Shown: positions 50,114 through 58,740 of the stretch, piece after piece
Layout of the letters: every line of letters starts with the position of its first letter
Numbering within the stretch: the stretch's first letter is position 1
The notes under the pieces: model-generated
Database searches by the model: none
The model's input: the letters and a program-made list of their open reading frames with translations, nothing else
Told to the model about the DNA's origin: nothing
NCBI GenBank assembly: GCA_027459785.1
Contig: DAIDGU010000057.1
Location: 98,150 to 162,149, forward strand
Direction: 5' to 3'
DNA from: Ktedonobacteria bacterium
Lineage (GTDB): Bacteria; Chloroflexota; Ktedonobacteria; Ktedonobacterales; JACDGC01
Length of the DNA stretch: 64,000 bases
Program-made: the position numbers and the translations under genes

Positions 50114-51169
50114 ATGGCACATCGTGAAGGACAGACCGCCCTCAAGCAGCGCCCCGACGACACAGCGACCCCCGTGCTTGACGCGAACACAGTCGTGGCC
50201 GATCCCATCCAAAACGAGGCGGATGGCGAGAGCGAAGCGGCGTATGTCGCGGTGGAAAACGTCGAAGTGTTGGACGACCTGACCAGCGCGGAGATCGACG
50301 CCCTGTATGGCAGCGGCGCGGGGACGTATGGTGGTGCAGAGGGCAGTGAAGATGCCTTTCAGAGCTACCTGCACGACATTCGCGGCCTGTCGTTGCTCTC
50401 GCACACGGAGGAGTTGATCCTGGCGAAGCGCGCCGCCGGTGGCGACCCACGCGCCCGCCGCCGCCTGGTGGAAGCGAACCTGCGTTTGGTGATCGCCATC
50501 GCGCGCCGCTATACAAATAGTGGAGTGCCGCTGATCGATCTCATCCAGGAAGGCAACCTGGGCCTGATGCGCGCGGCGGAAAAGTTCGACTGGCGCCGGG
50601 GCTGCCACTTCGGCACCTATGCCACCTGGTGGATTCGCCAGGCGATCTCGCGTGCCGCGGGCGAACAGTCGCGCCTGATCCACCTGCCCGAACATGTCGC
50701 CACCCGGTTGCGCAAGGTGCGCCGTGTCGCCGCGCAGATCAGCCAGGATAGCGGCCAAGATCCTCTGCCGGAGCAGATCGCCGCTGCCGCCAATATGCCC
50801 TTGGAAGAAGTGGATGACCTGCTGCACGTGACGGAACAGCCTGTCTCGCTGGACGCCCCCTCGGATGTCGATATGCGTCTGTCGCTGGCCGACACGCTGG
50901 AAGATCCCGGTACGATGGCTCCCGCCGATATCGCATCGCAGCACCTGCTGGGCGAAGATCTGCATCGCGCGCTCTCGAACCTGACCGACCGCGAACGCCA
51001 GGTGGTGCGCTTGCGCTATGGCATCGGCGATGGGCGTAGCCGCACCTTGCTGGAAGTCGGCAAGGAACTGGGCATCTCGCGCGAGCGCGTGCGCCAGCTT
51101 GAGATGGTCGCCTTGGCCAAGCTCCGCCACGCCGCGAAATCGCAAAAATTGCACGAGTGCGCGGGGTAG
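50114..51169 (+). CDS. Sigma-70 family RNA polymerase sigma factor
   Basis: A 351-residue sigma factor. An acidic N-terminal 75 residues are followed by region 1.2 ([22 protein letters not shown]), region 2 ([40 protein letters not shown]), region 2.4 ([13 protein letters not shown]), region 3 and region 4 with its helix-turn-helix ([18 protein letters not shown]). The contacts that read the -10 box are nearly canonical, with Ser for Thr in RQAIS, but the sequence after it ([12 protein letters not shown] instead of RTIRIPVHM) departs from housekeeping sigma, so this looks like a group 2 factor. AAGGAG at 50102 decides the start at 50114. A hairpin repeat follows. Confidence 0.9.
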   Translation: MAHREGQTALKQRPDDTATPVLDANTVVADPIQNEADGESEAAYVAVENVEVLDDLTSAEIDALYGSGAGTYGGAEGSEDAFQSYLHDIRGLSLLSHTEELILAKRAAGGDPRARRRLVEANLRLVIAIARRYTNSGVPLIDLIQEGNLGLMRAAEKFDWRRGCHFGTYATWWIRQAISRAAGEQSRLIHLPEHVATRLRKVRRVAAQISQDSGQDPLPEQIAAAANMPLEEVDDLLHVTEQPVSLDAPSDVDMRLSLADTLEDPGTMAPADIASQHLLGEDLHRALSNLTDRERQVVRLRYGIGDGRSRTLLEVGKELGISRERVRQLEMVALAKLRHAAKSQKLHECAG

Positions 51170-51182
51170 CCCCACCTCCCAG

Positions 51183-51212
51183 CCCCCTCCCCATCTGCGG
51201 GTGGAGAGGGGG
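51183..51212. repeat. CCCCCTC-CCATC hairpin repeat
   Basis: Third copy of the hairpin seen after rpoC and yggT: CCCCCTC and GAGGGGG around a diverged inner stem. It follows the sigma factor stop by 13 bases and has only a short A-rich tail. Confidence 0.6.
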
Positions 51213-51343
51213 AGAAAATGTATCCCATATCCGCTCTACGCGCGCTCCTTTTTCACCGTTCATGATAAAGGTCGCCCTGCCATGTTGAGGGCGATGGAAT
51301 GCTATAATTATTGATTAAAGGGACTTTTGTGTAAAGGTTCGGT

Positions 51344-51832
51344 ATGCTGACCATGCTACGTAAGATTCAACTGGCGGCGACGTTAGCCGCGACGATCTTC
51401 AGTGCAGGGGCGCTCTTCGATCTGAGCATGGTGCGCGCGGGTAAGCTGGATGCCGTGGCTATTTCCGGCGGCGCGTTCCCGCTGGCCGATCTGCCCTTCG
51501 CGCCGGACGTAACTGGCACGATCACCTTCCTGCTGGGCGGAATCTTAGTGATCGCGGCGGTCGTCGCGCAGATGAGCGTGTGGTCCAGCGGCCAAGCGAG
51601 CGACTGCGATGATCGGCTCCGGCTGGACGCCTGGCGGCGCTTGACCTGGGGCGCGAGCATCACCGAAACCGCCGGCTGCCTCCTTTTCATCTTCAGCGGT
51701 ACGCTGCTTTTCTTACCTTCCGCCGTGGCGCTTTTGCTGGTAGGCGTGGCCGAACTCGCCACAATCTGGCAAGACATGGAGCATCGCACCGTCCATCCTG
51801 TGCTGCCCCGCGAACAGCGCTCGCACCTATGA
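51344..51832 (+). CDS. Unknown membrane protein
   Basis: A 162-residue protein with an N-terminal hydrophobic segment (IQLAATLAATIFSAGALFDL), a second (ITFLLGGILVIAAVVAQMSVW) and two closely spaced later ones (TETAGCLLFIFSGTLLF and AVALLLVGVAEL), so four transmembrane segments in all. No family recognised. A TATAAT box is at 51303-51308. The last 6 bases overlap the end of the convergent gene. Confidence 0.6.
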   Translation: MLTMLRKIQLAATLAATIFSAGALFDLSMVRAGKLDAVAISGGAFPLADLPFAPDVTGTITFLLGGILVIAAVVAQMSVWSSGQASDCDDRLRLDAWRRLTWGASITETAGCLLFIFSGTLLFLPSAVALLLVGVAELATIWQDMEHRTVHPVLPREQRSHL

Positions 51833-53020
51833 GGCGACGATGTACCAAGTTTTGCCGCCGTCCTGGCTCGCCACCGCGTCCGGCGGCGCGTAAAAGCCGG
51901 CATAGACGTGTTGATCGTTGTCTGGCGCGACGATGAGCGCCGAGGGGAACGCCGTTTGCAGGATGCTCTGCTGGTTCCAGGTCGCGCCGCCGTCGCCACT
52001 GCGCCAGACCTCGTTGCCCGCCAGCCCATACAGCACGTTCGCGCGCTGGTGGCTGATGGTGAGCGACGTGAACGGCACGCTGGAAACCAACCCGCTCTGG
52101 CGCGTGAAGGACTGGCCCGCATCGACTGACAGATAGACACCATCGTCTGCCGCCAGGTACACATCCTGCGTGGCTGCCGGCGTGCCGCCGATGCTATGCA
52201 CGCCATCACTGGCGGGTAGGCCGCTCAGCGGCTGCCAGGTGGAACCGCCGTCCTGGCTGCGATAACCCCCCAGATTGCTGCCCAGCATGAGCACCTGCGG
52301 ATTCGTCGGTGATTGCCAGAAGGCACGGAGCGCCTCGTGATCCGAGACGGGTGCACGCAGCAGCTTCCACGTCTGCCCGTCGTCGTTCGTCACGAAGAGG
52401 CCGTTGCCGTCGCAGATGCTGAACCATTGATGCACCGTCGCGCCAGCGGCGACGAGGTAGCGTTGCGTGTTGGTCGTGGTGCCGGGTGGGTCCGTGGCAT
52501 GCGTCCAGTGCTGGCCGTCGTGGGTGATGTAAACGCTGTTGCGACCAAAATTCGGGTCCACGCCCAGAAACGCCAAGGTCGCCGGCTGTAACGGGCTGAC
52601 GGCGATGGACGTGATCATAAACGTATTGTATTGGCCGCGCTTTTCGGGCCAGGTCTTGCCGCCGTCCGTGCTGGTGAATAACCCATAGTGCGTCCCCAGA
52701 TAGATCACGCCGGGATGCACCGGATCGATGGCCAGCGAGTGCAGGTGCTGGGTAGGGTTCGAGAGCGGGCGGCCCGCGACGGTGGGATCGATGCCGATGG
52801 GCTGGCTGGTATCGAAACTATGCAGAATCAGCACGACGATCAGCACCAGCGCCGCCGCTGCCGGCCCCCAGATGAACGGACGTGGCTTCAGATAGGCCAG
52901 CGTGTGGTCCAGCCAGTCTTGCTCCTCGACATATTCACCAATATTCTCATCGACTTCCACAGGCGCGGCCTGCTCGGTCACGCTATCAGCCTCGCGCGAA
53001 GGTTGGGTTGGCATGGCCAT
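51827..53020 (-). CDS. Membrane-anchored YCF48/BNR-repeat beta-propeller protein
   Basis: A 397-residue protein with a cytoplasmic head of about 40 acidic residues, one transmembrane segment (FIWGPAAAALVLIVVLIL, about 46-66) and an extracytoplasmic beta-propeller. The repeat unit carries Asp-boxes: TSTDGGKTW, VTNDDGQTWK, RSQDGGSTW, LSVDAGQSF, RSGDGGATWN and ASQDGGKTW, six in number. Such BNR/YCF48-like propellers occur in sialidases and photosystem assembly proteins; without catalytic residues of a sialidase, a binding role is likely. GAGAGGATC precedes the ATG at 53020. Confidence 0.82.
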   Translation of the reverse strand: MAMPTQPSREADSVTEQAAPVEVDENIGEYVEEQDWLDHTLAYLKPRPFIWGPAAAALVLIVVLILHSFDTSQPIGIDPTVAGRPLSNPTQHLHSLAIDPVHPGVIYLGTHYGLFTSTDGGKTWPEKRGQYNTFMITSIAVSPLQPATLAFLGVDPNFGRNSVYITHDGQHWTHATDPPGTTTNTQRYLVAAGATVHQWFSICDGNGLFVTNDDGQTWKLLRAPVSDHEALRAFWQSPTNPQVLMLGSNLGGYRSQDGGSTWQPLSGLPASDGVHSIGGTPAATQDVYLAADDGVYLSVDAGQSFTRQSGLVSSVPFTSLTISHQRANVLYGLAGNEVWRSGDGGATWNQQSILQTAFPSALIVAPDNDQHVYAGFYAPPDAVASQDGGKTWYIVAS

Positions 53021-53117
53021 GATCCTCTCAGTGGTTTCCCGCCCCGATTGTACCATTCGTCGGTGAAGACCACGGTAAAGATTCGGGGAAGATTCGGCGT
53101 TGAACCGGTGTGCGCAA

Positions 53118-53146
53118 GTTCTTACTCAGTTCTTAGATCGTTCTCA
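53118..53146 (+). promoter_or_regulatory. Triple 11-bp direct repeat, OmpR/PhoB-type operator
   Basis: GTTCTTA, GTTCTTA and GTTCTCA begin at 53118, 53129 and 53140, exactly 11 bases apart. This spacing, one DNA turn, is typical of winged-helix response regulator sites. It lies upstream of the exchanger/regulator/kinase operon, so autoregulation is likely. Confidence 0.6.
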
Positions 53147-53222
53147 TCCCCACCATAATCGACAGCGTTATCCTTACGGAAGGATTCGGTAACAGACAGC
53201 GGAGTGAAAGGATCGATTGACG

Positions 53223-53285
53223 ATGCAGAAAACGATCATGGGCAAGGTGTGGGCTGCGTTCGACGTGGTTTCCCCTTTGCGGTAA
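53223..53285 (+). CDS. Possible 20-residue leader peptide
   Basis: A short frame, MQKTIMGKVWAAFDVVSPLR, 50 bases before the exchanger gene in the same direction, with GAAAGGATC about nine bases upstream. It may be a small leader or membrane peptide. Only position, ribosome site and length support it. Confidence 0.3.
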   Translation: MQKTIMGKVWAAFDVVSPLR

Positions 53286-53334
53286 CTATCGTGTGGAACA
53301 CGCTTATCGGCAAAACGCCAGGAGTACTACGACG

Positions 53335-54624
53335 ATGCCCCATGTATCCTCATCCTCGCGCATGACTCAGGCATCAACCAGCAGCGGGTGGGCAAGCTGG
53401 CCATTCCTTCTTTGCGTGGCCGGCCTCTTGCCGGGAATCCTCTTGCGGCTGAGCGGCGTGCATAGCGCGCCGTTGACCCAGGCGGCCCTCGCGGGGTTGG
53501 CGCTGGTCGCCGCCGCGTTCATGCTGGCGTGGGCGGCGGAGGCCGCGCAGACGGTTATCGCGGGTGGCCTGGCCATTGCGTTCCTGGCGCTCATCACGGT
53601 GCTGCCGGAATATGCGGTGGATGTCATCTTTGCCTGGAAAGCGGCGACACAGCCCGATCAGGCTCATTACGCGGTCGCCAACATGACCGGCGCGAATCGG
53701 CTCCTCATCGGTCTAGGGTGGAGCGGGATTGTGCTGCTGGCGGCCTTCATCGCGGCGCGGCGTGGTGCGCGCGACGCAACGCGCTCCGGCATCGGGTTGC
53801 CGGCCCATAGTATAGTGGAACTGGTGCTTTTGCTTGCCGCCACGGTCTATGCGCTGCTCATACCCTGGCGTGGCAGCATCACCCTTCTGGATACTGGCGT
53901 CCTTTTCGCCATCTTCGCGGGCTATCTCTGGTTCCTGGCGCGTGCCAGTGCGAAAGAAGACGCAGCGGATCTGATCGGTCCAGCGCGTTGGCTCGCCCTG
54001 CTGCCGGGCTGGCGGCGGAATGCAGCGTTGATCGGCATCTTCGCCCTGGCGGCGGGCGCGATCATTTTGGTCGCCGAACCATTCGCGGAGGGGTTGGTTG
54101 CTGTGGGCCACCAGCTCCGGCTGGACGACTTCATCCTGGTGCAGATCGTCGCGCCCATCGCCTCGGAGGCTCCCGAATTCATCATCGTGGCGCTTTTCGC
54201 TGTCAAAGGACGCGGTAGCACCGCCTTGCAAGCCTTGATCTCATCGAAGGTCAATCAGTGGACGTTGCTGGTCGGCAGCATTCCCCTGGTCTATTCGCTG
54301 GCGTTAGGGCAACCCCATGCCTTTCTTTTGGATGCACGCCAGAGCGAGGAGGTCATATTAACCGCGGCCCAGGGAGTTCTGGCGATCATCCTCGTGCTGG
54401 ATCGCAAACTGGGGGTGCGTGAGAGCGTGCTGTTGCTGTTGCTCTATATCCTGCAATTCGCGTTTCCCACGCCTTCAGCGCGGCTGATCTTCGCCGGCAT
54501 CTATGGCGGCCTGGCCCTGTTGGCGATTTGCGGGTTGCCCCAAATCCGGCAAGGGTTGCGCCATGCACCACGCCGCTTCGTGCAGCAAATCAAGTTCGCG
54601 GCACGGTCAGGGAGGGCTGAATGA
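53335..54624 (+). CDS. Sodium/calcium exchanger-type membrane protein
   Basis: A 429-residue membrane protein with about ten transmembrane segments. It shows the two inverted alpha-repeats of the NCX superfamily: ALITVLPEYAVDVIFAW followed by NMTGANRLLIGLGWS (repeat 1) and APIASEAPEFIIVALFAVKG followed by SSKVNQWTLLVGSIPLVYS (repeat 2), with the ion-binding Glu of each in LPEY and APEF. It would exchange Ca2+ or another cation for Na+ or H+. CAGGAG precedes the ATG at 53335. Its last four bases overlap the regulator start (ATGA), so the gene is the first of a transporter/two-component operon. Confidence 0.85.
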   Translation: MPHVSSSSRMTQASTSSGWASWPFLLCVAGLLPGILLRLSGVHSAPLTQAALAGLALVAAAFMLAWAAEAAQTVIAGGLAIAFLALITVLPEYAVDVIFAWKAATQPDQAHYAVANMTGANRLLIGLGWSGIVLLAAFIAARRGARDATRSGIGLPAHSIVELVLLLAATVYALLIPWRGSITLLDTGVLFAIFAGYLWFLARASAKEDAADLIGPARWLALLPGWRRNAALIGIFALAAGAIILVAEPFAEGLVAVGHQLRLDDFILVQIVAPIASEAPEFIIVALFAVKGRGSTALQALISSKVNQWTLLVGSIPLVYSLALGQPHAFLLDARQSEEVILTAAQGVLAIILVLDRKLGVRESVLLLLLYILQFAFPTPSARLIFAGIYGGLALLAICGLPQIRQGLRHAPRRFVQQIKFAARSGRAE

Positions 54625-55298
54625 TGCTGAAACATATTCTGGTCGTCGATGACGATCCGCATATCACCGAACTATTGCGCCGCACCCTGGCGCATGCCGG
54701 TTATACCGTTACCCTGGCGGCAGACGGCCCTGCCGGCCTGCATGCCGTGGTTGATCGCCCGCCGGACCTTATCATCTTGGATGTGATGTTGCCGGGCCTC
54801 GATGGCTTCGCCGTCTGCCAACGGTTGCGTGAGGGCGGCACCACTGTGCCGATTCTCATGCTGACGGCGCGCGACGCCGTGCTAGACCGCGTGGCGGGGC
54901 TGCGCGGCGGCGCAGATGACTATCTGGTAAAGCCCTTCGCGCTCGATGAACTGCTGGCGCGGATCGAAGCCCTGTTGCGGCGAGGTCCAGCCGAAGTGCA
55001 GGAGATCTTGCGTTTCGGCGACGTGACGCTGAATACGGCCACACGCGAGGCGCAGCGCGGTGAGCATCCGCTGGCGCTTTCCTCGACGGAATACAGCCTG
55101 CTAGAGGTCTTCATGCGCCGCCCGCGCCAGGTGTTGACGCGCGAGATCCTGATGGAGCGCGTGTGGGGGTACGACTTCGGCGGTGCCTCGAACGTGTTGG
55201 ATGTCTATATCGGCTATGTGCGCACCAAGCTGGAAGCCCACGGTGCGCCGCGCGTGCTTCAGACGGTGCGTGGGGTGGGGTATGTCCTCCGTGACTGA
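54621..55298 (+). CDS. OmpR/PhoB-family response regulator
   Basis: A 225-residue regulator. Receiver domain residues 1-118: acidic pair VVDDDPH, phospho-acceptor in LIILDVMLPGLDGF, Thr in LMLTARD and Lys in YLVKPFAL. Winged-helix DNA-binding domain residues 128-225, with LSSTEYSLLEVFMRRPRQVLTREIL, VWGYDFGGASNVLDVYIGYVRTKLE and RTVRGVGYVL-like ending. It overlaps the exchanger stop and the kinase start, so all three are translationally coupled. Likely to bind the 11-bp repeats at 53118. Confidence 0.93.
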   Translation: MMLKHILVVDDDPHITELLRRTLAHAGYTVTLAADGPAGLHAVVDRPPDLIILDVMLPGLDGFAVCQRLREGGTTVPILMLTARDAVLDRVAGLRGGADDYLVKPFALDELLARIEALLRRGPAEVQEILRFGDVTLNTATREAQRGEHPLALSSTEYSLLEVFMRRPRQVLTREILMERVWGYDFGGASNVLDVYIGYVRTKLEAHGAPRVLQTVRGVGYVLRD

Positions 55299-56754
55299 GC
55301 TTTGGCAGCGCCTGCGCCCGCGCTCCCTGCGCAGCCGCTTGATCGTGTGGAACAGCGGCGTGATCGTCATGCTGTTCGCCTTGCTAGGCATCGTAGTCTA
55401 CTGGGGCCAGGCGCAGGCGTTGGGGGCTGCCAACACCGAGCAACTGGCACGCGAGACGGCGGTGGTGCAGACGGCACTCGCGCGCCAGCTCAGTACCACG
55501 CCGCCTTATTGGCCGGCCCAGGTGCAGATCCCCGAAATCGACGCCTATACGGTGCCGGGTGTGAGCGTTGTCATCCTGGATGCCCAGGGCAACGTGCGCT
55601 ATGCCTCCGCCGAGGCCGAGCGCGCCCAACGGCTGCCCCTGACGGCTGCCGCGCGCCAGGCTGTTTTGCGCGGTACCGCGCAGACGCTCACCCTCATGGT
55701 GGATCGTCAACAGGCGTTGGTGGCGCTCGTCCCCGTCAAGGCCAGCACACAGGTGATCGGCTATGCCGTGATCGCGCGCTCGTTGGCCAATACCGCGGCT
55801 GCGCTGGCGTCGCTGCGCTGGTTGTTGCTGGGAACGAGCGTTTTGGCGCTGGGGCTGGCGATGGCGGGTGGTTGGCAGGTCACGCAACGCGCGCTGCTCC
55901 CGCTCACGCAGATCGCGCGCACGGCGGAAAACATCACACGCATGCTACGCGAGCAGCCGGGAAAAGCGGCGCATTCTTTGCAGGTGCGCGTGCCACAGGT
56001 GGATGACGCGGGCGAGCCGGGCGCGCTGGTCACGACGGTGAACCATATGTTGGCTGCGTTGGATGACTATGATCAGCGGCAGCGCCGATTCGTCGCCGAT
56101 GCTTCGCACGAGTTGCGCACGCCGCTCACCACCATTCGTGGCAACCTGGAGTTCTTGCGCCGTGCAACGGATGGTGACCCCGTCGAACGCGATCACGCGC
56201 TGCAAGACGCCTCCGCTGAAGCCGAGCGCATGGCCGTCTTGATCAACGACCTCCTGGCGTTGGCGCGCGCGGAGACAGGTGGCGCGCTCCCGCGTACAGC
56301 GGTGGAACTCGACGCCGTGGTGATGTCGGTCTTCGGCTTCGCCCGTGAGCGCGCCCGCGCGCTGGGCCTGGCCCCGGATGTCATCCAGTTGACCGCGATC
56401 ACGCCCAGCGTCATCATCGGGGATGCGACCCAGCTCCGCCAATTGGTGCTGATCCTGATGGATAACGCCCTGAAATACGCGCCCGGCCCGCTGACGCTAG
56501 CTTTGCGTCAACATAAGGACCAGGCCGTCCTGACGGTGCGCGATACTGGCCCCGGCATCGCTGCCGAGGATTTACCACATATCTTTGACCGTTTCTATCG
56601 CGCCGACCGCGCGCGCGACCGTGAGGGCAGCGGCCTGGGCTTGGCCATCGCCTATACCATCGCCACCCAGCATGGCGGCACCATCGCCGTCACCAGTCGT
56701 CAGGGCCACGGCACCACATTCCGCGTGCGGCTGCCAGTGGCTCCCGCCTCTTAG
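55282..56754 (+). CDS. Sensor histidine kinase
   Basis: A 490-residue membrane sensor. Two transmembrane segments (residues about 18-42 and 170-195) flank an extracytoplasmic sensor of about 125 residues; then HAMP (about 195-260), HisKA with the phospho-acceptor in DASHELRTPLTTIRGNLEFL, and the ATPase domain with LILMDNALKYAP (N box), VRDTGPGIAAEDLPHIFDRFYR (G1/F) and GSGLGLAIAY (G2). It starts 17 bases inside the regulator gene; ATG at 55282 or the GTG nine bases later are both possible. Partner of the upstream regulator. Confidence 0.93.
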   Translation: MSSVTELWQRLRPRSLRSRLIVWNSGVIVMLFALLGIVVYWGQAQALGAANTEQLARETAVVQTALARQLSTTPPYWPAQVQIPEIDAYTVPGVSVVILDAQGNVRYASAEAERAQRLPLTAAARQAVLRGTAQTLTLMVDRQQALVALVPVKASTQVIGYAVIARSLANTAAALASLRWLLLGTSVLALGLAMAGGWQVTQRALLPLTQIARTAENITRMLREQPGKAAHSLQVRVPQVDDAGEPGALVTTVNHMLAALDDYDQRQRRFVADASHELRTPLTTIRGNLEFLRRATDGDPVERDHALQDASAEAERMAVLINDLLALARAETGGALPRTAVELDAVVMSVFGFARERARALGLAPDVIQLTAITPSVIIGDATQLRQLVLILMDNALKYAPGPLTLALRQHKDQAVLTVRDTGPGIAAEDLPHIFDRFYRADRARDREGSGLGLAIAYTIATQHGGTIAVTSRQGHGTTFRVRLPVAPAS

Positions 56755-56765
56755 CCTTTTCTTAA
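56749..56765 (+). promoter_or_regulatory. TCTTA direct repeat, second operator candidate
   Basis: TCTTAG at 56749 and TCTTAA at 56760, 11 bases apart, matching the motif of 53118-53146. It overlaps the stop of the first kinase gene and precedes the second kinase gene by about 90 bases. Confidence 0.4.
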
Positions 56766-56849
56766 CTTGCCTTCATGTGCGCCTTAGCTTCTGCGTGTAT
56801 GGTAGGGCGAAAGACATGCGCCATGCGCCGACAGCAAGGAGAACAGATC

Positions 56850-58058
56850 ATGAGTCTCGCATCTTTCAAACTCAAACCGCTACCAGCTACCATCCAGGGG
56901 TGGCACTGGTGGCAGGGCAGCGGCAGCTACATAACCCTCGCCGTCCTCGCCTTCACCGAAGTGCTGACTCGCCTGCACTGGCACGTCGCCTCTCCCGCGA
57001 CGCTGCAACTGGGTGCGGTTATCTATAGCGCGCTGAGCGGTGGTCGGCGCGGCGGGCTGGTGAGCGCCTTGTTGGTGGCCGCTTATAGCCTGGTGGTCGT
57101 CGCCGCACCTGGAGCTACGCCACACGATTCTGTGACCGGCATGTTGCTACTGGCGGTGATCGCGCCACTGGCTGCTTTCGCCGTTGGCACGTTGCGTGAC
57201 GAACTAGCCCAAACGCTTCCCGCATTGCAGTCTTTACGCCGTAAGCATGTGCGGCTGCAATCGCAGGAACAAGCGTTGCGCACAGCCAAAGCGCAGATGG
57301 ACGAACAGATGGGCTTCGTGAGCCATGAATTGCGCTCGCCGCTCACCTCTGTGCGTGCGGCGGTTCAGCTTAGCCGGTTGCGCCTGGCACGCTGGCACGA
57401 TCACCCCCCGGCGGACTGGCCGGCGCAGGCGACGGCACTCAGCGATCTGCTGGGGACCGCTGACCACCATGTCGCTTTGCTCAATCGCTTGATTGAAGAT
57501 CTGCTGGATGCGACGCGGGTGCAGTCGAACAAGTTGACACTGAACCCGGCCCCCGCCGACCTGGTGGCCACGGTGCAGGATGCCGTGGCCGCCCAACGGC
57601 TGGCCTGGCCGGAGCGCATCATCACCCTCGCCGCGCCCGCTGCTCTGCCCGCTACTGTGGACGCGACGCGCATCGGCCAGGTGGTAACAAACTACCTGAC
57701 GAACGCGCTAAAATTCGCGCCAGCGGAAACATCGGTAGCTGTCACCGTCGCCATTGAAGATGGCCAGGCCAGGGTTGCCGTGCGCGATCATGGTCCCGGT
57801 CTGACGGTGGCGCAGCAGGCGCAGGTGTGGGAGCGCCTCTATCAAGTGCCGCAGGCCGTGCGTTCAGCCGGAACGGTACGAGGTCTGGGCCTGGGCCTGT
57901 ATCTTTGCCAGGCAATCATCACCAGCCACGGCGGACAAGTGGGGGTGACGAGCCAGCCGGGACAAGGCGCGACTTTCTGGTTCACACTGCCCCTGGCACC
58001 ATCCTCAATCAGCAAGGGGGCGCGGTGTGAGGCACCTGGCGTTTATGTTGTGCCGTGA
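56850..58058 (+). CDS. Second membrane histidine kinase
   Basis: A 402-residue kinase with three to four N-terminal transmembrane segments within residues 20-120 (DUF4118/KdpD-like membrane part), a short coiled coil, HisKA with GFVSHELRSPLTSVRAAVQL and an ATPase domain with VTNYLTNALKFAPAETS (N box), VRDHGPGL (G1) and RGLGLGLYLCQ (G2). No dedicated regulator gene follows, so it may act on the OmpR-type regulator at 54621 or on the orphan receiver at 46000. AAGGAG eight bases before the ATG at 56850 decides this start. Confidence 0.9.
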   Translation: MSLASFKLKPLPATIQGWHWWQGSGSYITLAVLAFTEVLTRLHWHVASPATLQLGAVIYSALSGGRRGGLVSALLVAAYSLVVVAAPGATPHDSVTGMLLLAVIAPLAAFAVGTLRDELAQTLPALQSLRRKHVRLQSQEQALRTAKAQMDEQMGFVSHELRSPLTSVRAAVQLSRLRLARWHDHPPADWPAQATALSDLLGTADHHVALLNRLIEDLLDATRVQSNKLTLNPAPADLVATVQDAVAAQRLAWPERIITLAAPAALPATVDATRIGQVVTNYLTNALKFAPAETSVAVTVAIEDGQARVAVRDHGPGLTVAQQAQVWERLYQVPQAVRSAGTVRGLGLGLYLCQAIITSHGGQVGVTSQPGQGATFWFTLPLAPSSISKGARCEAPGVYVVP

Positions 58059-58157
58059 CAACATCGCCCAAGAAGACACCTGTATAAGCGGATGCTTGCC
58101 TACCGTGATGCTGATCGGCGCAGGCAAGGCCTTTGTTCTGGGTGGGATCAGGATGCA

Positions 58158-58187
58158 TTGACGATGGTGGGTGGCGCGTGGTACGAT
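58158..58187 (+). promoter_or_regulatory. rnpB promoter
   Basis: TTGACG, 18 bases, TACGAT. It predicts a start near 58194, exactly where the RNase P RNA P1 helix begins. Confidence 0.75.
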
Positions 58188-58193
58188 ACGAGC

Positions 58194-58564
58194 CAGCCTG
58201 AGCGCGCGGGGCAATCGCGGCGGCGCATGACGCCGCCGAGGAAAGTCCGAACTCCACAGAGCAGGGCGCTGGTTAACGGCCAGTGGGGGCGACCCCAAGG
58301 ACAGTGCCACAGAAACATACCGCCGCGCGCGAGCGCGGTAAGGGTGAAATGGTGAGGTAAGAGCTTACCGGCAGCCGGGTGATCGGCTGGCCGCGGTAAA
58401 CCCCGCCTGGAGCAAGGCCAGACAGGAACAGGGTGGCTCGCCCGTTACGTTCCGGGTTGGCTGCATGAGGCGGCAGGTAACTGTCGCCCAAGAGAGATGA
58501 TTGCCGCCCGCCGCGCCGTGAGGACGGCGGGTACAAAATTCGGCTTATACGCGCGCTCAGGCTG
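58194..58564 (+). ncRNA. rnpB: RNase P RNA, bacterial type A
   Basis: The catalytic RNA of RNase P, which removes 5' leaders from pre-tRNA. The ends form a perfect 15-bp P1 helix, CAGCCTGAGCGCGCG (58194-58208) with CGCGCGCTCAGGCTG (58550-58564). Inside are the conserved CR-I GAGGAAAGTCCGAACTCC, CR-II ACAGAAACA, CR-III GGTGAAATGGTGAGGTAAGA, GAGCAAGGCCAGACAGGAAC, CR-IV and the late CCCAAGAGAGATGATTG and ACAAAATTCGGCTTATA (CR-V) blocks. Length, about 371 bases, is typical of type A. It is transcribed from the promoter at 58158. Confidence 0.96.
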
Positions 58565-58740
58565 TCCCCTTTGCACCGATTTCGGCTGCATTTCAACCAC
58601 TTAGGCATAGGAAAATGGTTCCACGCGATTGCTTTCCGGCAGGTCAGCCCCTACAATAAGGGGCGCGGTGTGCGCGACACGCCGCCGGGGATGCGCCCCC
58701 CTACGCGCACGCAGTTCCGCCGCCGGAAAGGAACCCCAGG

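Noticed and set aside
53157-53334. Metal-sensing riboswitch before the cation exchanger
   Set aside because: I looked for the conserved blocks of the yybP-ykoY, NiCo and M-box types and saw none; only a short frame is visible.
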